64,000 bases of DNA from Rhabditophanes sp. KR3021 (Eukaryota > Nematoda > Chromadorea > Rhabditida > Alloionematidae), in contig CAUJLY010000004.1 in the NCBI GenBank assembly GCA_963281155.1, positions 1,550,001-1,614,000 of the forward strand, given 5' to 3'. The notes under the pieces are model-generated. The model saw only the letters and a list, made by a program, of their open reading frames with translations, was not told the origin of the DNA and made no database searches. The translations under genes were made by a program, and so were the position numbers. The stretch's first letter is position 1, and each line of letters opens with the position of its first letter. This document shows, one piece after another, positions 36,215 to 46,583 of this stretch.

Positions 36215-36686
36215 ATGGATGAATTTAATAAAGAAAGTGCGAGAGTTGCATTATCTCAACCAGTAATATTTTATTCATGCATAAACAATCACTCCACAAT
36301 GATATCTTTAGTTGAAAGAAATGTTTATTTTTAACAATGTAATCCACAAATTTCAAACAACCATATTTCATATTTCCGGACCTTAACTTGAACTATTCGA
36401 TTATATAAATTATATGGTTGTTTATGGAAGAGAAATGATAATATCTGGTATTATTTTGGACTTCCTTTTTATAATGAAATGCAATTAAACTATTTTATTG
36501 AAAATGTACCGAAGGAATGGTATGACAACATGGCGACTTTCACAATCGCTATTGATCTTTGATCATGTATTAACACTTTGTCATTATTCTAACATAAGAA
36601 AGGATGAAAACATTATTCTGTATGAGGAGAAGCAAATTCATTTCAATAATGCCAAAGATTTTATAAGTTTCTCAAAAAAACATTGA
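36215..36686 (+). pseudogene. Ruined copy of the leucine-rich family (member C)
   Basis: A short frame starts at ATG 36215 (MDEFNKESARVALSQPVIFY) and stops after 39 codons. It repeats the A-[LI]-[AS]-Q-P N-terminal motif of members A and B. After stops, another frame gives YYFGLPFYNEMQLNYFIEN and VPKEWYDNMATF. These correspond in order and spacing to GVGFENKEEFEYLQENIPINW of member B. A further frame (36498-36686) continues with KAD-like helices. Multiple stops and frame changes make a pseudogene. The similarity is weak and judged by eye. Confidence 0.55.
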
Positions 36687-36840
36687 GATTATATTTGAAT
36701 CGTCCACAATGATAGGAATAAATTATAAAGATATCTTTTAAACAATTGTTTAAACCTTTTAAAAACTCATTATGATTTTGTTCAAATAACTTATTTATTT
36801 CAAAAGACACACCTATGCATTATTATTTAAATCAAATAAA

Positions 36841-38346
36841 TTATTTTTTAACAATATTCTTGTCATCTTTGCTTGTTTTATCAGCGTTACTCTTGCTAGA
36901 AGACACTCTTGAAGGAGACTTTTTATCGTCAACTATTTTTTTCTTGCTTGTATTTGGTTGAGTTGTTTCAGTTCTAGAACGTTTGATTGTAGATGTTGTT
37001 GTTTTGGCTGTTGGAATTGTTGTTTGCTGAGCAGGAGGTTTTGATTCGGGAATAAATGCTTTTCTTGAAGTGGTAGCGGTGGGAATTTCTTTGGAAATCG
37101 GCGTTCTGGATGATGAGATTCGGGGTACTTTGGTACTGCTTGCAAATGGGACATCTTTTACCATTGGTTTGACCACACTTTGGGGTTTTACTTTTGGTGA
37201 GATTAATTTCTTTGAAGCTGTTGGTAGATCACTGGTTTTGGCATCTAAGCCGGCTGCTTTATTCTGATGGACTGTCATAATCACATGAGTGTCTTCTCGA
37301 TTCATTGAAAAAGAAGAATCATGTTTTAGCCTATCCATTCTTGATCTGGATCCTGATCTTGCTGGTGGTGCAATTTTGGGAGACACGGTTGGAGATGCAA
37401 TTACAGGTGGTGCTGCTTTTTCTAATTCTGACATCTTTTGCTTTGCCTCTGCTCTTTCTTTTGCAGCATTGGACATTATAATCTGCATAGACTTTTCTCT
37501 TTCCCTTTCATCCATACTTTCAATAATTACATGTTCGCTAAGAAGCTTCCTTCTTTCAACCGATGCTTTTCTATTTAAAAGGTCTGATCTTTCATTGGCT
37601 GAAATTCCTACACTCGAACTTCTCTTATAAGTCCTATCGAGACTTGAAAATTTGGGCGGTTGCCCTTTTGGTTCTTGCATCTCAATAAATAAACCCGATT
37701 CTTTGATCCTTTCTTGTTCCTTTGGTGATAATTCAACCCAGGCTTCTGATTTGATGACTGAACTTGCATAATGCAATAAATGCTTATCGATTAATTCATA
37801 TAAACGTCTGCACAAATTCATAAATCTGGGGCTGAATTCATTAATTGTTAAAGGTTTTACTGGCCCTCTTTGTTCTGTTTTAGGCTGATTTTCTATATCC
37901 ACAAGCAATTTACCTAAACCATCCTTATATTCTGCGTATCTTTTATTATTACACTTACTTAGAACTTTGTAGCCACGTATAGCAGTCTCCGAAGTGAGTG
38001 AATGTATCAAATTTGGCAGCAAATCCTCCAATAAACTCAAATTCAGCGCCAATCCCTTTCCATGGTTAATAAAAGAAGTTGATTCTAAAATCAAATCAAA
38101 CGATGTGCCCACAAACTCAACGCAATATTCAATTAACTCATTCACGAGTAACTTAACAGACTCTGCTGCATGTGGTAATTTAGATCTTGGAAGTGAAATT
38201 TGCAACTTCTCACAGCTTAACAAAACATCAATCACTGATTCAGAATCAATTTTTTGAATCAAATATTCTAGACATTCTCTAAATTGGATTTGTTAATAAG
38301 TAATACTAGGTGTCGTCATACACCGACAATGGAAAACATCCTCCAT
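36841..38346 (-). CDS. Unrecognised protein: helical N-domain, coiled coil, long basic Ser/Thr/Lys tail
   Basis: Exon 1 is only 23 nt (38324-38346, MEDVFHC plus two bases). After a 45-bp intron, exon 2 (36841-38278) continues in phase RECLEYLIQKIDSESV, giving 486 residues. Residues 1-190 are a helical folded region with repeated Leu heptads (LLVNELIEYCVEF, LLEDLLPNLIHSL, LCRRLYELIDKHL). A charged coiled coil follows, near 235-285 (RKLLSEHVIIESMDERER, KERAEAKQKMSELEKA). The last 190 residues are disordered, rich in Ser/Thr/Pro/Lys with SP and TP sites, ending DDKNIVKK. This composition suits a chromatin, RNA or cytoskeleton-binding protein, but I do not recognise the family. It has no signal peptide or TM. 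Confidence 0.75.
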
Positions 38347-38517
38347 TCTCGGTATGGATGTTGTGTTTTAAAAAGATATTCACCAAAAATAAAAGTGTCG
38401 TTTTAAATGAATTTTATAAAACATTCATCATTTGCACCAATGTCAATTTATTTTGTTATACATTTACTTAAAATTTGTAGCATCCAATTTTTGAATAAAT
38501 GCTTGTATTTTCCAATG

Positions 38518-39098
38518 AAGTCTATGGCTACGTCTCCAAACAGCAGTGAATCGCCTATTAATAAGGATGGTGCTTATAAATGTGAAAGTTGTGGCACTAC
38601 ATATAATAACCACACGGCTCTAGGTGCTCACTAAAGGAGAGATTATGCAGCAAGTTGAGAGCTGAAGTCAAAAAGGTATTTGAAGAAGATAAGAAATTAT
38701 TGGATGCCGAGCAACTGTTAGACAAACTAAAGGAAAGTCTAAAGAAATCTTTCTAGGAAAACAAATAATCACTATATGTTTTGCTAGACATTAAAGCAAA
38801 TGTTGATTATAAATCGTTGTCTCCTAAACAATTTATGGCAGCTATTTTGTATTGCGCTGTGTCTAGTATTTTGCAATTAAGATTGTATGAACACAAAGCG
38901 CTAACTCAACGTCGTTTCTCAAGATTCATACCTTTGAATGCAAAAGAAACCAAGATTATGGATATTTTGCATGGTAAACGACAATTGGTAGCTGTATATC
39001 TTGATGATTTGACAAGTAATGAAGCATTGACCTATGAATATGCTGTTATTCTTGACCTACAAGATACCCTAACAAATATCGATGCATCTGGACAATAG
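38518..39098 (+). pseudogene. Disabled gene with one zinc-finger-like motif
   Basis: From ATG 38518 the frame reads a Ser-rich start, then YKCESCGTTYNNHTALGAH (a C2H2-like finger) and stops at 38634. Homologous-looking coding resumes one base out of frame (LKERLCSKLRAEVKKVFEED), passes two in-frame stops (TAG and TAA near 38752-38770) and then runs open to 39098 (SLSPKQFMAAILYCAVSSIL, RLYEHKALTQRRFSRF, DDLTSNEALTYEYAVILDL). One frameshift and two stops with preserved protein character indicate a recent pseudogene. I do not recognise the parent family. Confidence 0.6.
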
Positions 39099-39278
39099 AA
39101 CCAAGTGATGTATAAGAGACATCCTACTACTGTCAAGAGAATTTCAAAGATTATCCTTGAAAAAATTCATTTGTCTATGAAATATATCCCTCAATTACTA
39201 TTTTTTATCCTTTTTTGAATAAACGTTTTGATTTTAATTTTTGATTGTTTTTCCGGTCTTACCTAAAACAAAATATAA

Positions 39279-41117
39279 TTAGATGAAATCAATAAAAATC
39301 AACCTTTGACAACGTTCATTCAAGTAAAGAAAAACACGTCCCTTCCATATCCTTCCGAAATGCTTAGATTGCCATTCCATTGCCTCTTCATACAAGGAAT
39401 TTAGGCATTTTATTTCAGCAAACTGCGGTAGAGCATCAAAAATAGCTGACACACAAGAAGAACAAGGCTGAACAAATGTGCAATTATTTAAAAACAGGCA
39501 AATAAATATCAACTTACTCGGTGAAAGTAATGGCATCGATATGCTTTTAAATGTAAACTGACCACATTCCCTAGTTCGGGAACGTCTAAGTGAGTTGCTA
39601 AACCTATCAATTCCCATACATCTACTTCTTCGGGAATTGTTGTTAGTCCACCATATAAAAATGAAAGAAGAAAGTTGACTGAAGTTTTGGAAAAGATTGT
39701 TAGTTCGATTGTTTTGCCTTTTTTTAGGGCACGTTTGAAAAAATTGCATGTGACTGATAGGATACACTTGTGAGCTTTTAAGTCACCTGACGAGGTTTTG
39801 ACGGTGACGTCTGTGTCTTCCTGATTTAAGTACATTTCAAGTAAATCTTGGGCCAATTTGCATGCCGTGTTTTGGTCATATTGTGGCATCGTACTTGACT
39901 CTCCAAAAGGTGTTAAATCTAAGGACGTCAAAGAATTCAAAGACGTCACAGATAATCTCCTAGCTAGCATCGTTTTTCCTCTAACACCATACGCAACTTG
40001 AGACGGAAATTCGCGGCTTGCTTCACCGCCTAAACCAATAAACATATTGAAAATTCCTTTGCCCTTAGATGGGGAATCGGATATCTTTGATTCAGCGTCG
40101 AATTCTTTTGGACCACTTTCGTCCAAGGCTGGAGATTTTGCACGCCTTTCATCATAACTCATACTCATTAAGTCTTGATTTGAATGTTCGGAATATCCAC
40201 TAGTGACCATTGACGATTGTAGATCTTGTGATCCTAATTGTTTAAACGACGTCATCACCGGAATTCGTGTTGTCAGCTGCTCCACGACTACTTCTTCTTC
40301 CTTTGTGGTATCGTCAAAATTCATCGGCGTGCTACTACTTTCCTCTACATCTTCATTAGTTACAGGGGAATGTTCCAATGAATCACTGGGAATATTTAAA
40401 CTTAGATTCTCATTTTCAGGGTCTTCATCTGTAATTACATAGGAACAATTTAACTCCACCCTGACAAATCAACAAAAAAGAGAATAAAAGAGCAAACAAA
40501 AAAGGGCAAAAAGGGAGGTTAAGCTATTGCAAAATTGAAAAGTCGCTTTAATCACCTGAAAAGTGTAACTTCAAATTAAAGTGTACTTTACGCATGCTTT
40601 TTATTAATGTAACTAAATAATTTATAATTTATTAAAGATCCAATAATAGATAGACACAAACAACAAACATAAATCCATTTTGATAGGTCGTCTATCAAAA
40701 CATACCTTTATTTTCATGATTGTCAGACATACTTTCCTTCATTACGTTAACATCTGCTTGTTGGGGGGAAAGCGAGAAATTTCTTCCTCTGTATAAACAG
40801 ATTTGACAAAAAATTCTAGGCCATATGAGTCGATGTCGCCAATTGCTACTTCCAAAATTTCACCACTTAGTAATCGTTCTTTGGAGGTAGCTTTAAGTGT
40901 CGGTTCTATATGCCTTTGAAAAAAGCCAGGTGCTCGAGCTCGTAATATACATTTATGTACGGCCAATTTTCTACCATCTGCTGCTACCAACAACAAATCA
41001 GCCGTTTCTAGATTGTCTATCTATAAATAGCAAAATTTAATCATTCTTTTAATCAAACTCAAACTTACCAAACACGTCATCTTCTCAACAATTACCCTAG
41101 CAAGCTTCTTTTGAAGT
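39279..41117 (-). CDS. BTBD8-like protein with two BTB domains (one apparent frameshift)
   Basis: Four exons are seen: up to 41069 (5' end uncertain; [17 protein letters not shown] then MTCL), 40706-41020, 39518-40428 and 39279-39467. BTB1 lies in exon 2 ([20 protein letters not shown]). A Ser/Glu-rich linker follows. BTB2 lies in exon 3 ([20 protein letters not shown], then [11 protein letters not shown]). The last exon encodes a BACK-like end ([20 protein letters not shown]), matching WIVKHFARFW of BTBD8. Exon 2 ends MSDNHENK, joining in phase to DEDPENEN, but this needs one more base than present. The break maps to a run of six C (minus strand) near 40765. Human BTBD8 (APache) acts in endocytic and synaptic-vesicle trafficking. 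Either an assembly error or a recent lesion is possible. Confidence 0.78.
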
Positions 41118-42336
41118 TCTTCTCTCAAAATGGTATTGTTCAAGAAGTAATGCACTACGCATACTATTATATCATAAGATAGGATCCCAAGTATGTAGAT
41201 AAATATATCACTCAAATATGTATAAACTTTTGCTTTTCAAAGAGACCATGGACTAGTGAAGCGACAATGGCATCCATAAAAGATAGATGTTGAGATGTAG
41301 ACAAAAACTTGGAAGAATGTTAGAAGTCCACTAAAAAATGTTTGTAGTTGTTTACTTTAATATTGACGACATTAATGGCAAATGAGAAATATCTTTCTAT
41401 AAAGGGTGCTCTTTTAGAGAGATGGCGATTTAAATATTCAAAGACAAAAACAATGCAAACTTGTATTAAGACACAACTGGATTCTTAAAAGTTTTCAGAA
41501 TCGATGGCAGTGCCGTCAATTTTTATCACACAACGCCATGTATATGTCTAAATATATGGAAAGTATATACACATATTGAGTCTATTTGTATGTAGGAGCC
41601 TCTGTTTATAGTTTATGGGGAAGAAAAGGTCCGCTCGTGTACATGTTTTATTGTTTGTAGGGGCCAAAGAAGGGGAGATGGTCATAGCAGTATTTAGATG
41701 CACATAGACAATCTATTTTGACACTACAATAAATGGCTCTCGGACCAGATGCAATTTAAATAGTATTCCTTGGTGATTAAAAAAGAATCTGCCTATAAGT
41801 GAGTGTAATAAAAAGTTATAATGTATAGGTGTCAAAATAGATGTACCCCAAATATTTATAACATAAACTCTCTTTTTCTTTCACCTCACCCAATGTGTAA
41901 AATATAATAAAAATAATATTCACCTCAACAAACGAAACAATCAAGTGAGTGTATCTAACTATATTGCAACATCATGGCTCTCTCTGATTATCATACACCA
42001 GATTTTAACTTTCACCAACAATGGTTGTTGTATTGTAGTATATGTATAGAATATTAAGTTAGGTGTATAAAATGGGAACACCAAAAGATTACCCTCTTTT
42101 GACAATAATAAATACACAGGTAGTGGGAATAGTATGCAAGTGGAAAAGTTTACCTCATTAATAGATACCCTGTATACAAGGGTTAGAGTTTACATTCAGA
42201 AGTAAGTAATATTTAAGTAATATTTATTTTCTTAATCTCAAATTTCTACGCAGTGTGACAGCAATTTTGTGAATAGAATTTTATGATTTATGAAAATGCA
42301 TTTAAATCTCATTTGCTCATATGCAATTAGAATGAT
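41118..42336. other. Intergenic region upstream of the BTBD8-like gene
   Basis: About 1.2 kb. It may contain the missing first exon of the BTBD8-like gene, which has no in-frame ATG before MTCL. No other gene is supported. Confidence 0.4.
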
Positions 42337-43238
42337 TTATTGTTTTTCCAAAATATCTGCATATCTATCTGCAATGAGAGCTCCACCATCAGCAACAATG
42401 ATCGATCCTGACATAAGAGAAGCTCCTGGCCCAGCCAAAAAGATGGCAATACTAGCGATTTCATTTGATTCCCCGCAACGTTTCATTGGAACCATGGGTG
42501 CAATCATTTTTTCAAGAATAGCATTTCCTACATCGGTTTCAATAGTATTTTCTTTAGAAGATATGTATTTGGCAAAGAAGGATGTTTTGACGGCTCCGGG
42601 ATTTATGGAGTTAACTCTCACTCCATGTTCAGTGACTTTTGAAGCAAGACATTTTGTGTACATGTCTAATGCAGCCTTTGACATTGAATAGAATCCACCA
42701 GAAGAAGTCTAAGAATATATTAAAAAGTATAACTATTGAATAACTTACTGGGAAGAAAGCTGCGATGGAACTTATATTAATGATGTTTCCTTTAGTTTCC
42801 TTGAGATGCGGAATAGCTGCGGTGCACAAATTTATGACTCCACGAACATTCAAGTTCATGATATAATCGTAACTTTCAATAGCATCAGGGTCTGCACCTT
42901 GCAAATTTCCAACTCCGGCGTTGTTGATCTAAATTATTACTAATTATCTATGGTCGTTTCGTAATACTTACTAAAATATCCAATTTTCCAAACTTCTTAA
43001 TAGTCTCATCAACAATACGCGTGGTTTCTTCTTTGACTGAAACATCAGCGTTGATTGCAAGAATATGTTCTTCTTTAGCTCCATTGCCAATTAGTTCTTC
43101 TTTAGTTTCTGCAAGTGTTTTAGCAGTACGTCCGACAATAACTACCTTTGCGTTTTCTTCAGCGAATTTGACAGCAATGGCTCTGCCGATTCCGGAGTTT
43201 CCTCCAGTGATAAGAACAACCTTTCCACCAAATGACAT
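42337..43238 (-). CDS. Classical short-chain dehydrogenase/reductase
   Basis: Exons 42972-43238, 42749-42928 and 42337-42708 flank introns of 43 and 40 bp and give 272 residues. All SDR landmarks are present: the dinucleotide-binding TGGNSGIG near residue 11, NAD(P) specificity at VIVGRT, D65-type INADV, NNAG at 91-94 across the first splice, and the catalytic Ser143, Tyr156 and Lys160 (YSMSK). NPGAVKT follows the active site, and the C-terminus has GSIIVADGGA. The Arg in VGRT suggests NADP(H) preference. There is no signal peptide or C-terminal SKL, so it is probably cytosolic. Substrate cannot be inferred; nematode DHS enzymes of this type reduce small carbonyls, retinoids or steroids. Confidence 0.95.
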
Positions 43239-43929
43239 GTTTAGTTTTTAATAAAACTTATAAATAACTATCTAAAATCACTCCTTTATATATACAATTC
43301 ACAACACGCCCTTTCATAAGCCATTTGCTTACTGATAAAGTTAATTATGAAAAACCTTGATTTTCCCCATTCATCTACATTTAATTCAAATAAATGCTCA
43401 AAAATACATTTTTGAAGTATAGCAGTTCTGTATTTGTTATGTCTCAGTCGCGTCTTTTGTAAGTGTATTTTACTCATTTTGTTGTTAGTTGTGTTCTTCT
43501 TATGTATTCCTTTGGTTTTTGTGATCAAAGAATTATATTAGTTTTTAATTGCTCGCATATTTAATCATACTTTTGTGCAAGTATAACGCTACTTTGATCC
43601 AATGTGTGTTGCAAAAAAATTGAAGAATAGTAAATCAAAGAATAAATACCGAGTTATTTCATTATATCCGAATAAAACTTTATCGATGTTTACAGTCGTC
43701 ATGCAGCCACTTTATTCTTGCTTATTGTGAAAAAAACTTTTAATTGGTTTTCATAATGGCTAAACATGAGTAAGCTAATTAAACGTGACATATTATGTCG
43801 CCATTATTAGCCTCCTATCTAAGTGGGTCAAATAGAATATGATCACATGCTAGCTATTTAAATAGTCGATTCATTATTCAGTAATAGCATTTATTTTATA
43901 CAGTTTTATATTCATCTATATCTTCAATT
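43239..43929. other. Intergenic, upstream of the SDR gene
   Basis: 691 bp. It contains the SDR promoter close to 43240. No other gene was recognised. Confidence 0.4.
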
Positions 43930-44362
43930 ATGGCACCTACCAATTCTATATATCTGCAAAAAATGCATTTAAACTTCAAAAGTTTAATGCCTTTTCCCAA
44001 GTAAACAAAATAAATAAAGCATTCATTGACGGAATTCCTTTCATTGAAAATAACGTCAATTGTATGTGTTACAATTAGCGTATTTGTCTAACATAGAGGC
44101 AATCGCGGTGGAAGAGGTCGTGGTCGCTTTGGAGATAGAAAACGTACTTATCCAGATGGTGGGCTTGGCGTAGTTCCACAAGAAGAGTCTCAAAAGACTG
44201 GCGCCAATGCAGAAGGTCCAAGAGCCAAGAAACAAAAGATTGCTTCCCAAAGTAAATGCCAAGAACAAGCCCAATGTTGCTGAGAAGATCGTCAGTTTTG
44301 ACAGCGATGAAGATGAAGTCATGGACGTTTCTAATGGTATGCCGGAATCCAAAATTGACTAA
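43930..44362 (+). pseudogene. RGG-rich gene fragment with internal frameshift
   Basis: A potential first exon (ATG 43930, MAPTNSIYLQKMHLN) splices in phase at gtaaac...acatag to GNRGGRGRGRFGDRKRTY PD, followed by GPRAKKQKIASQ and an early stop. A more protein-like continuation lies one base away: NAKNKPNVAEKIVSFDSDED ending PESKID and TAA at 44362. RGG repeats and an acidic tail fit an RNA-binding protein. The shift and the poor first exon suggest a decayed copy. The family is not identified. Confidence 0.45.
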
Positions 44363-44694
44363 GTCAAAGAAAGCCAGTCTCCCCAAGTTCGTTGATGTTT
44401 ATTATGGACGTGGATGGTCTAAAATTATACTTTGATCCTTTTCAGATTCCACTAATGGAACGTGGTTTATCATTTAACTTTAGCATGTCGAAATAAATTT
44501 AAACTTCTTTTATTTTGAATGTACCTATTTTATTCAATATTTTTATAAAGTGTTGACGTCTTTAGTATAATTAACTTCTTCAACATTTAAAACATTGAGT
44601 TTGAACAATTCAATATATGTTATGCCTGGAGAATTTCCAGAAAAGATTCACAGTTAATTTTTAAATTCCATGTTACTTTAACAATTTTTAATAG

Positions 44695-45064
44695 AATTGA
44701 TCTTCGCACAAAACAATGCGATAATTTAATCCACTTGCCAAAAGAAGTAACTTACCCAATTGTATCTGAATATAAAGAAAATATTCTTTTTTGTGGCGGC
44801 AAAGAAAACTCAGCAAAGGAATATTGCAATAGTTACATTTTTGATCTTAGAATAAATATGTTTTTGTTAAAAAATGTCTTACCTGCTGAATTGTTCAATG
44901 CAGGAACTTATTATGGCAATTCAAATGTCTTTTTGTTTGGAGGAACAAATGCAACTAACGCAAAGCGTGACACAATTTATCAATTTGATGGAGATTCCTG
45001 GATCATGTTAGAATCGAAATTGTCTGAGATCAATGGAAAATGTATCGCCGCTTCATACAATTAA
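44695..45064 (+). pseudogene. Orphan kelch-repeat terminal exon
   Basis: An acceptor (TTTTTAATAG) precedes a 122-codon frame reading IDLRTKQCDNLIHLPKE, then ILFCGGKE, VFLFGGTNATNAKR and IYQFDGDSW, i.e. two or three kelch blades, ending at TAA 45062-45064. It must receive two bases from an upstream exon, and I find none in phase with a start codon. It is a fragment of a BTB-kelch gene, perhaps related to the one at 3.1 kb, left by partial duplication or decay. Confidence 0.5.
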
Positions 45065-46583
45065 ATATTTTAATATTCGTCGTACTTATTTTTACTCTTT
45101 AATTGTTTAAAGTATGCATTATTTATCGGTTCAAACAATAAAATCATATTCATCTCTAAATTTATTAAAACCTTCTGTAAAAGTAACTGCAACAATTAAA
45201 AAGCAAACTAGCTTGAAAGTCATCAACATATAATTCAAACGTGTTCTAATCAAAGTCTGTTTGGGGTTTAATAAAATTGGCACTATAACGATGCCAACTA
45301 AGCAGATATGTCTATCATGATTGTCTCACATAACGATTGTGCTTAGATTATTAATAGTTGTCAAATATTTCCTATTCTACGCACTTTTTATCCCTAAACT
45401 TAAAAAACCTGGAATAGTTTAAGAAAATGTATTTACTATTGAGGACAATAGTTTTTGTAGTTATTATAAGCGTCGTCAAAGATTAAATCATTTAAATTTA
45501 CGATTTATTTAATTAAACCAATTATTATGTGTTCATTTTAATGATCTGGCTGATTTTGATAATTATTATGGTTCCTGTGATGATGCAACTGTTAATCCAA
45601 ATTTTCATTAACTATCTTATTCCACTTATATATTTATTTTAAATAAAAGAGAGAAGATTGTTTAAAATTAAAAGTTTAAATGAATATTTTATTAATTCAA
45701 TAAATGCCAAAAATGATTTATAATTTAAATTGTATGTATTAGGACAGTAATATTCAATGCATCTATAAGACAAGCCCTAAATGTTTACATTTTTTAAATT
45801 ATTAATTTCATCGTAAATTGCTTCATTTGTTTCTAAAAATCATGTTTCTAAGTAATAAAATTAATAATGTGGAATTGCCAAACTTACTGCATTAGGTAGC
45901 ATTCATTTTTCCACTATTATGCATCGTAAGGCGATATTGTATTTGCAATTTCATTTTGCAAAATAAGCCGATTCAGAGTGTAATTGTACTTGTATTATGT
46001 TTATAATATTATTTTATACAAAAATGATTACTTAAGAAGTAAAAGTTTGCAAAAAAATTTGCTTGAACTTTAATTTATGAAAATTGTTTCGAATCATACT
46101 TTCTGTGACGTTAATTAAAATTTCAAAGTTAGAGTGAACTGCGTTCTGCTGTGACCAGAAAATGAAGAATGAAAAGTTCATTTATAAAAATGCCTCCAAA
46201 TCAAATTGTCCAAAGTTCAAAAGACTCAACTAAAATGATTTTTAACACACCAAACTCAAATATAAATTAATTACTCATAATTGTATTTTAAATAAAGAAC
46301 ATAAACCATCCCAAACAAATAATCAGTACAAAAAAAGTACTGATAAAAGTTAGGAACCATTTTGTTCTTCTTATGATAATTAACTTACATATTATTAACT
46401 AATCTTTTATCAGTAAAAGTACTCTCCTCATACATTAATATCCAATTTGAATTGCTGGTAACTGAAAATTCTTTTACATAATTAACAAGCCAATCCTTTA
46501 TCTTATCAAGTATAGAATTTGATGATAAGAATGTATAATTCATTCTTTAAAATAGAATCCACTCTTGTCAAAAGCAAATAATT
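45065..46583. other. Upstream region of the tandem S28 peptidases
   Basis: 1.5 kb, AT-rich. The proximal 250 bp carry the GATA-type sites listed separately. No gene was seen in the rest. Confidence 0.45.
46341..46528. promoter_or_regulatory. Cluster of TGATAA (intestinal GATA factor-type) sites
   Basis: Five TGATAA/TTATCA hexamers lie 56-243 bp before the start of the first S28 gene: 46341 (+), 46374 (+), 46407 (-), 46503 (-) and 46523 (+). The first and third share the longer core TACTGATAAAAG in opposite orientation. In C. elegans, ELT-2/ELT-7 drive gut digestive genes through TGATAA sites, so intestinal expression of the S28 pair is the natural inference. Confidence 0.65.
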
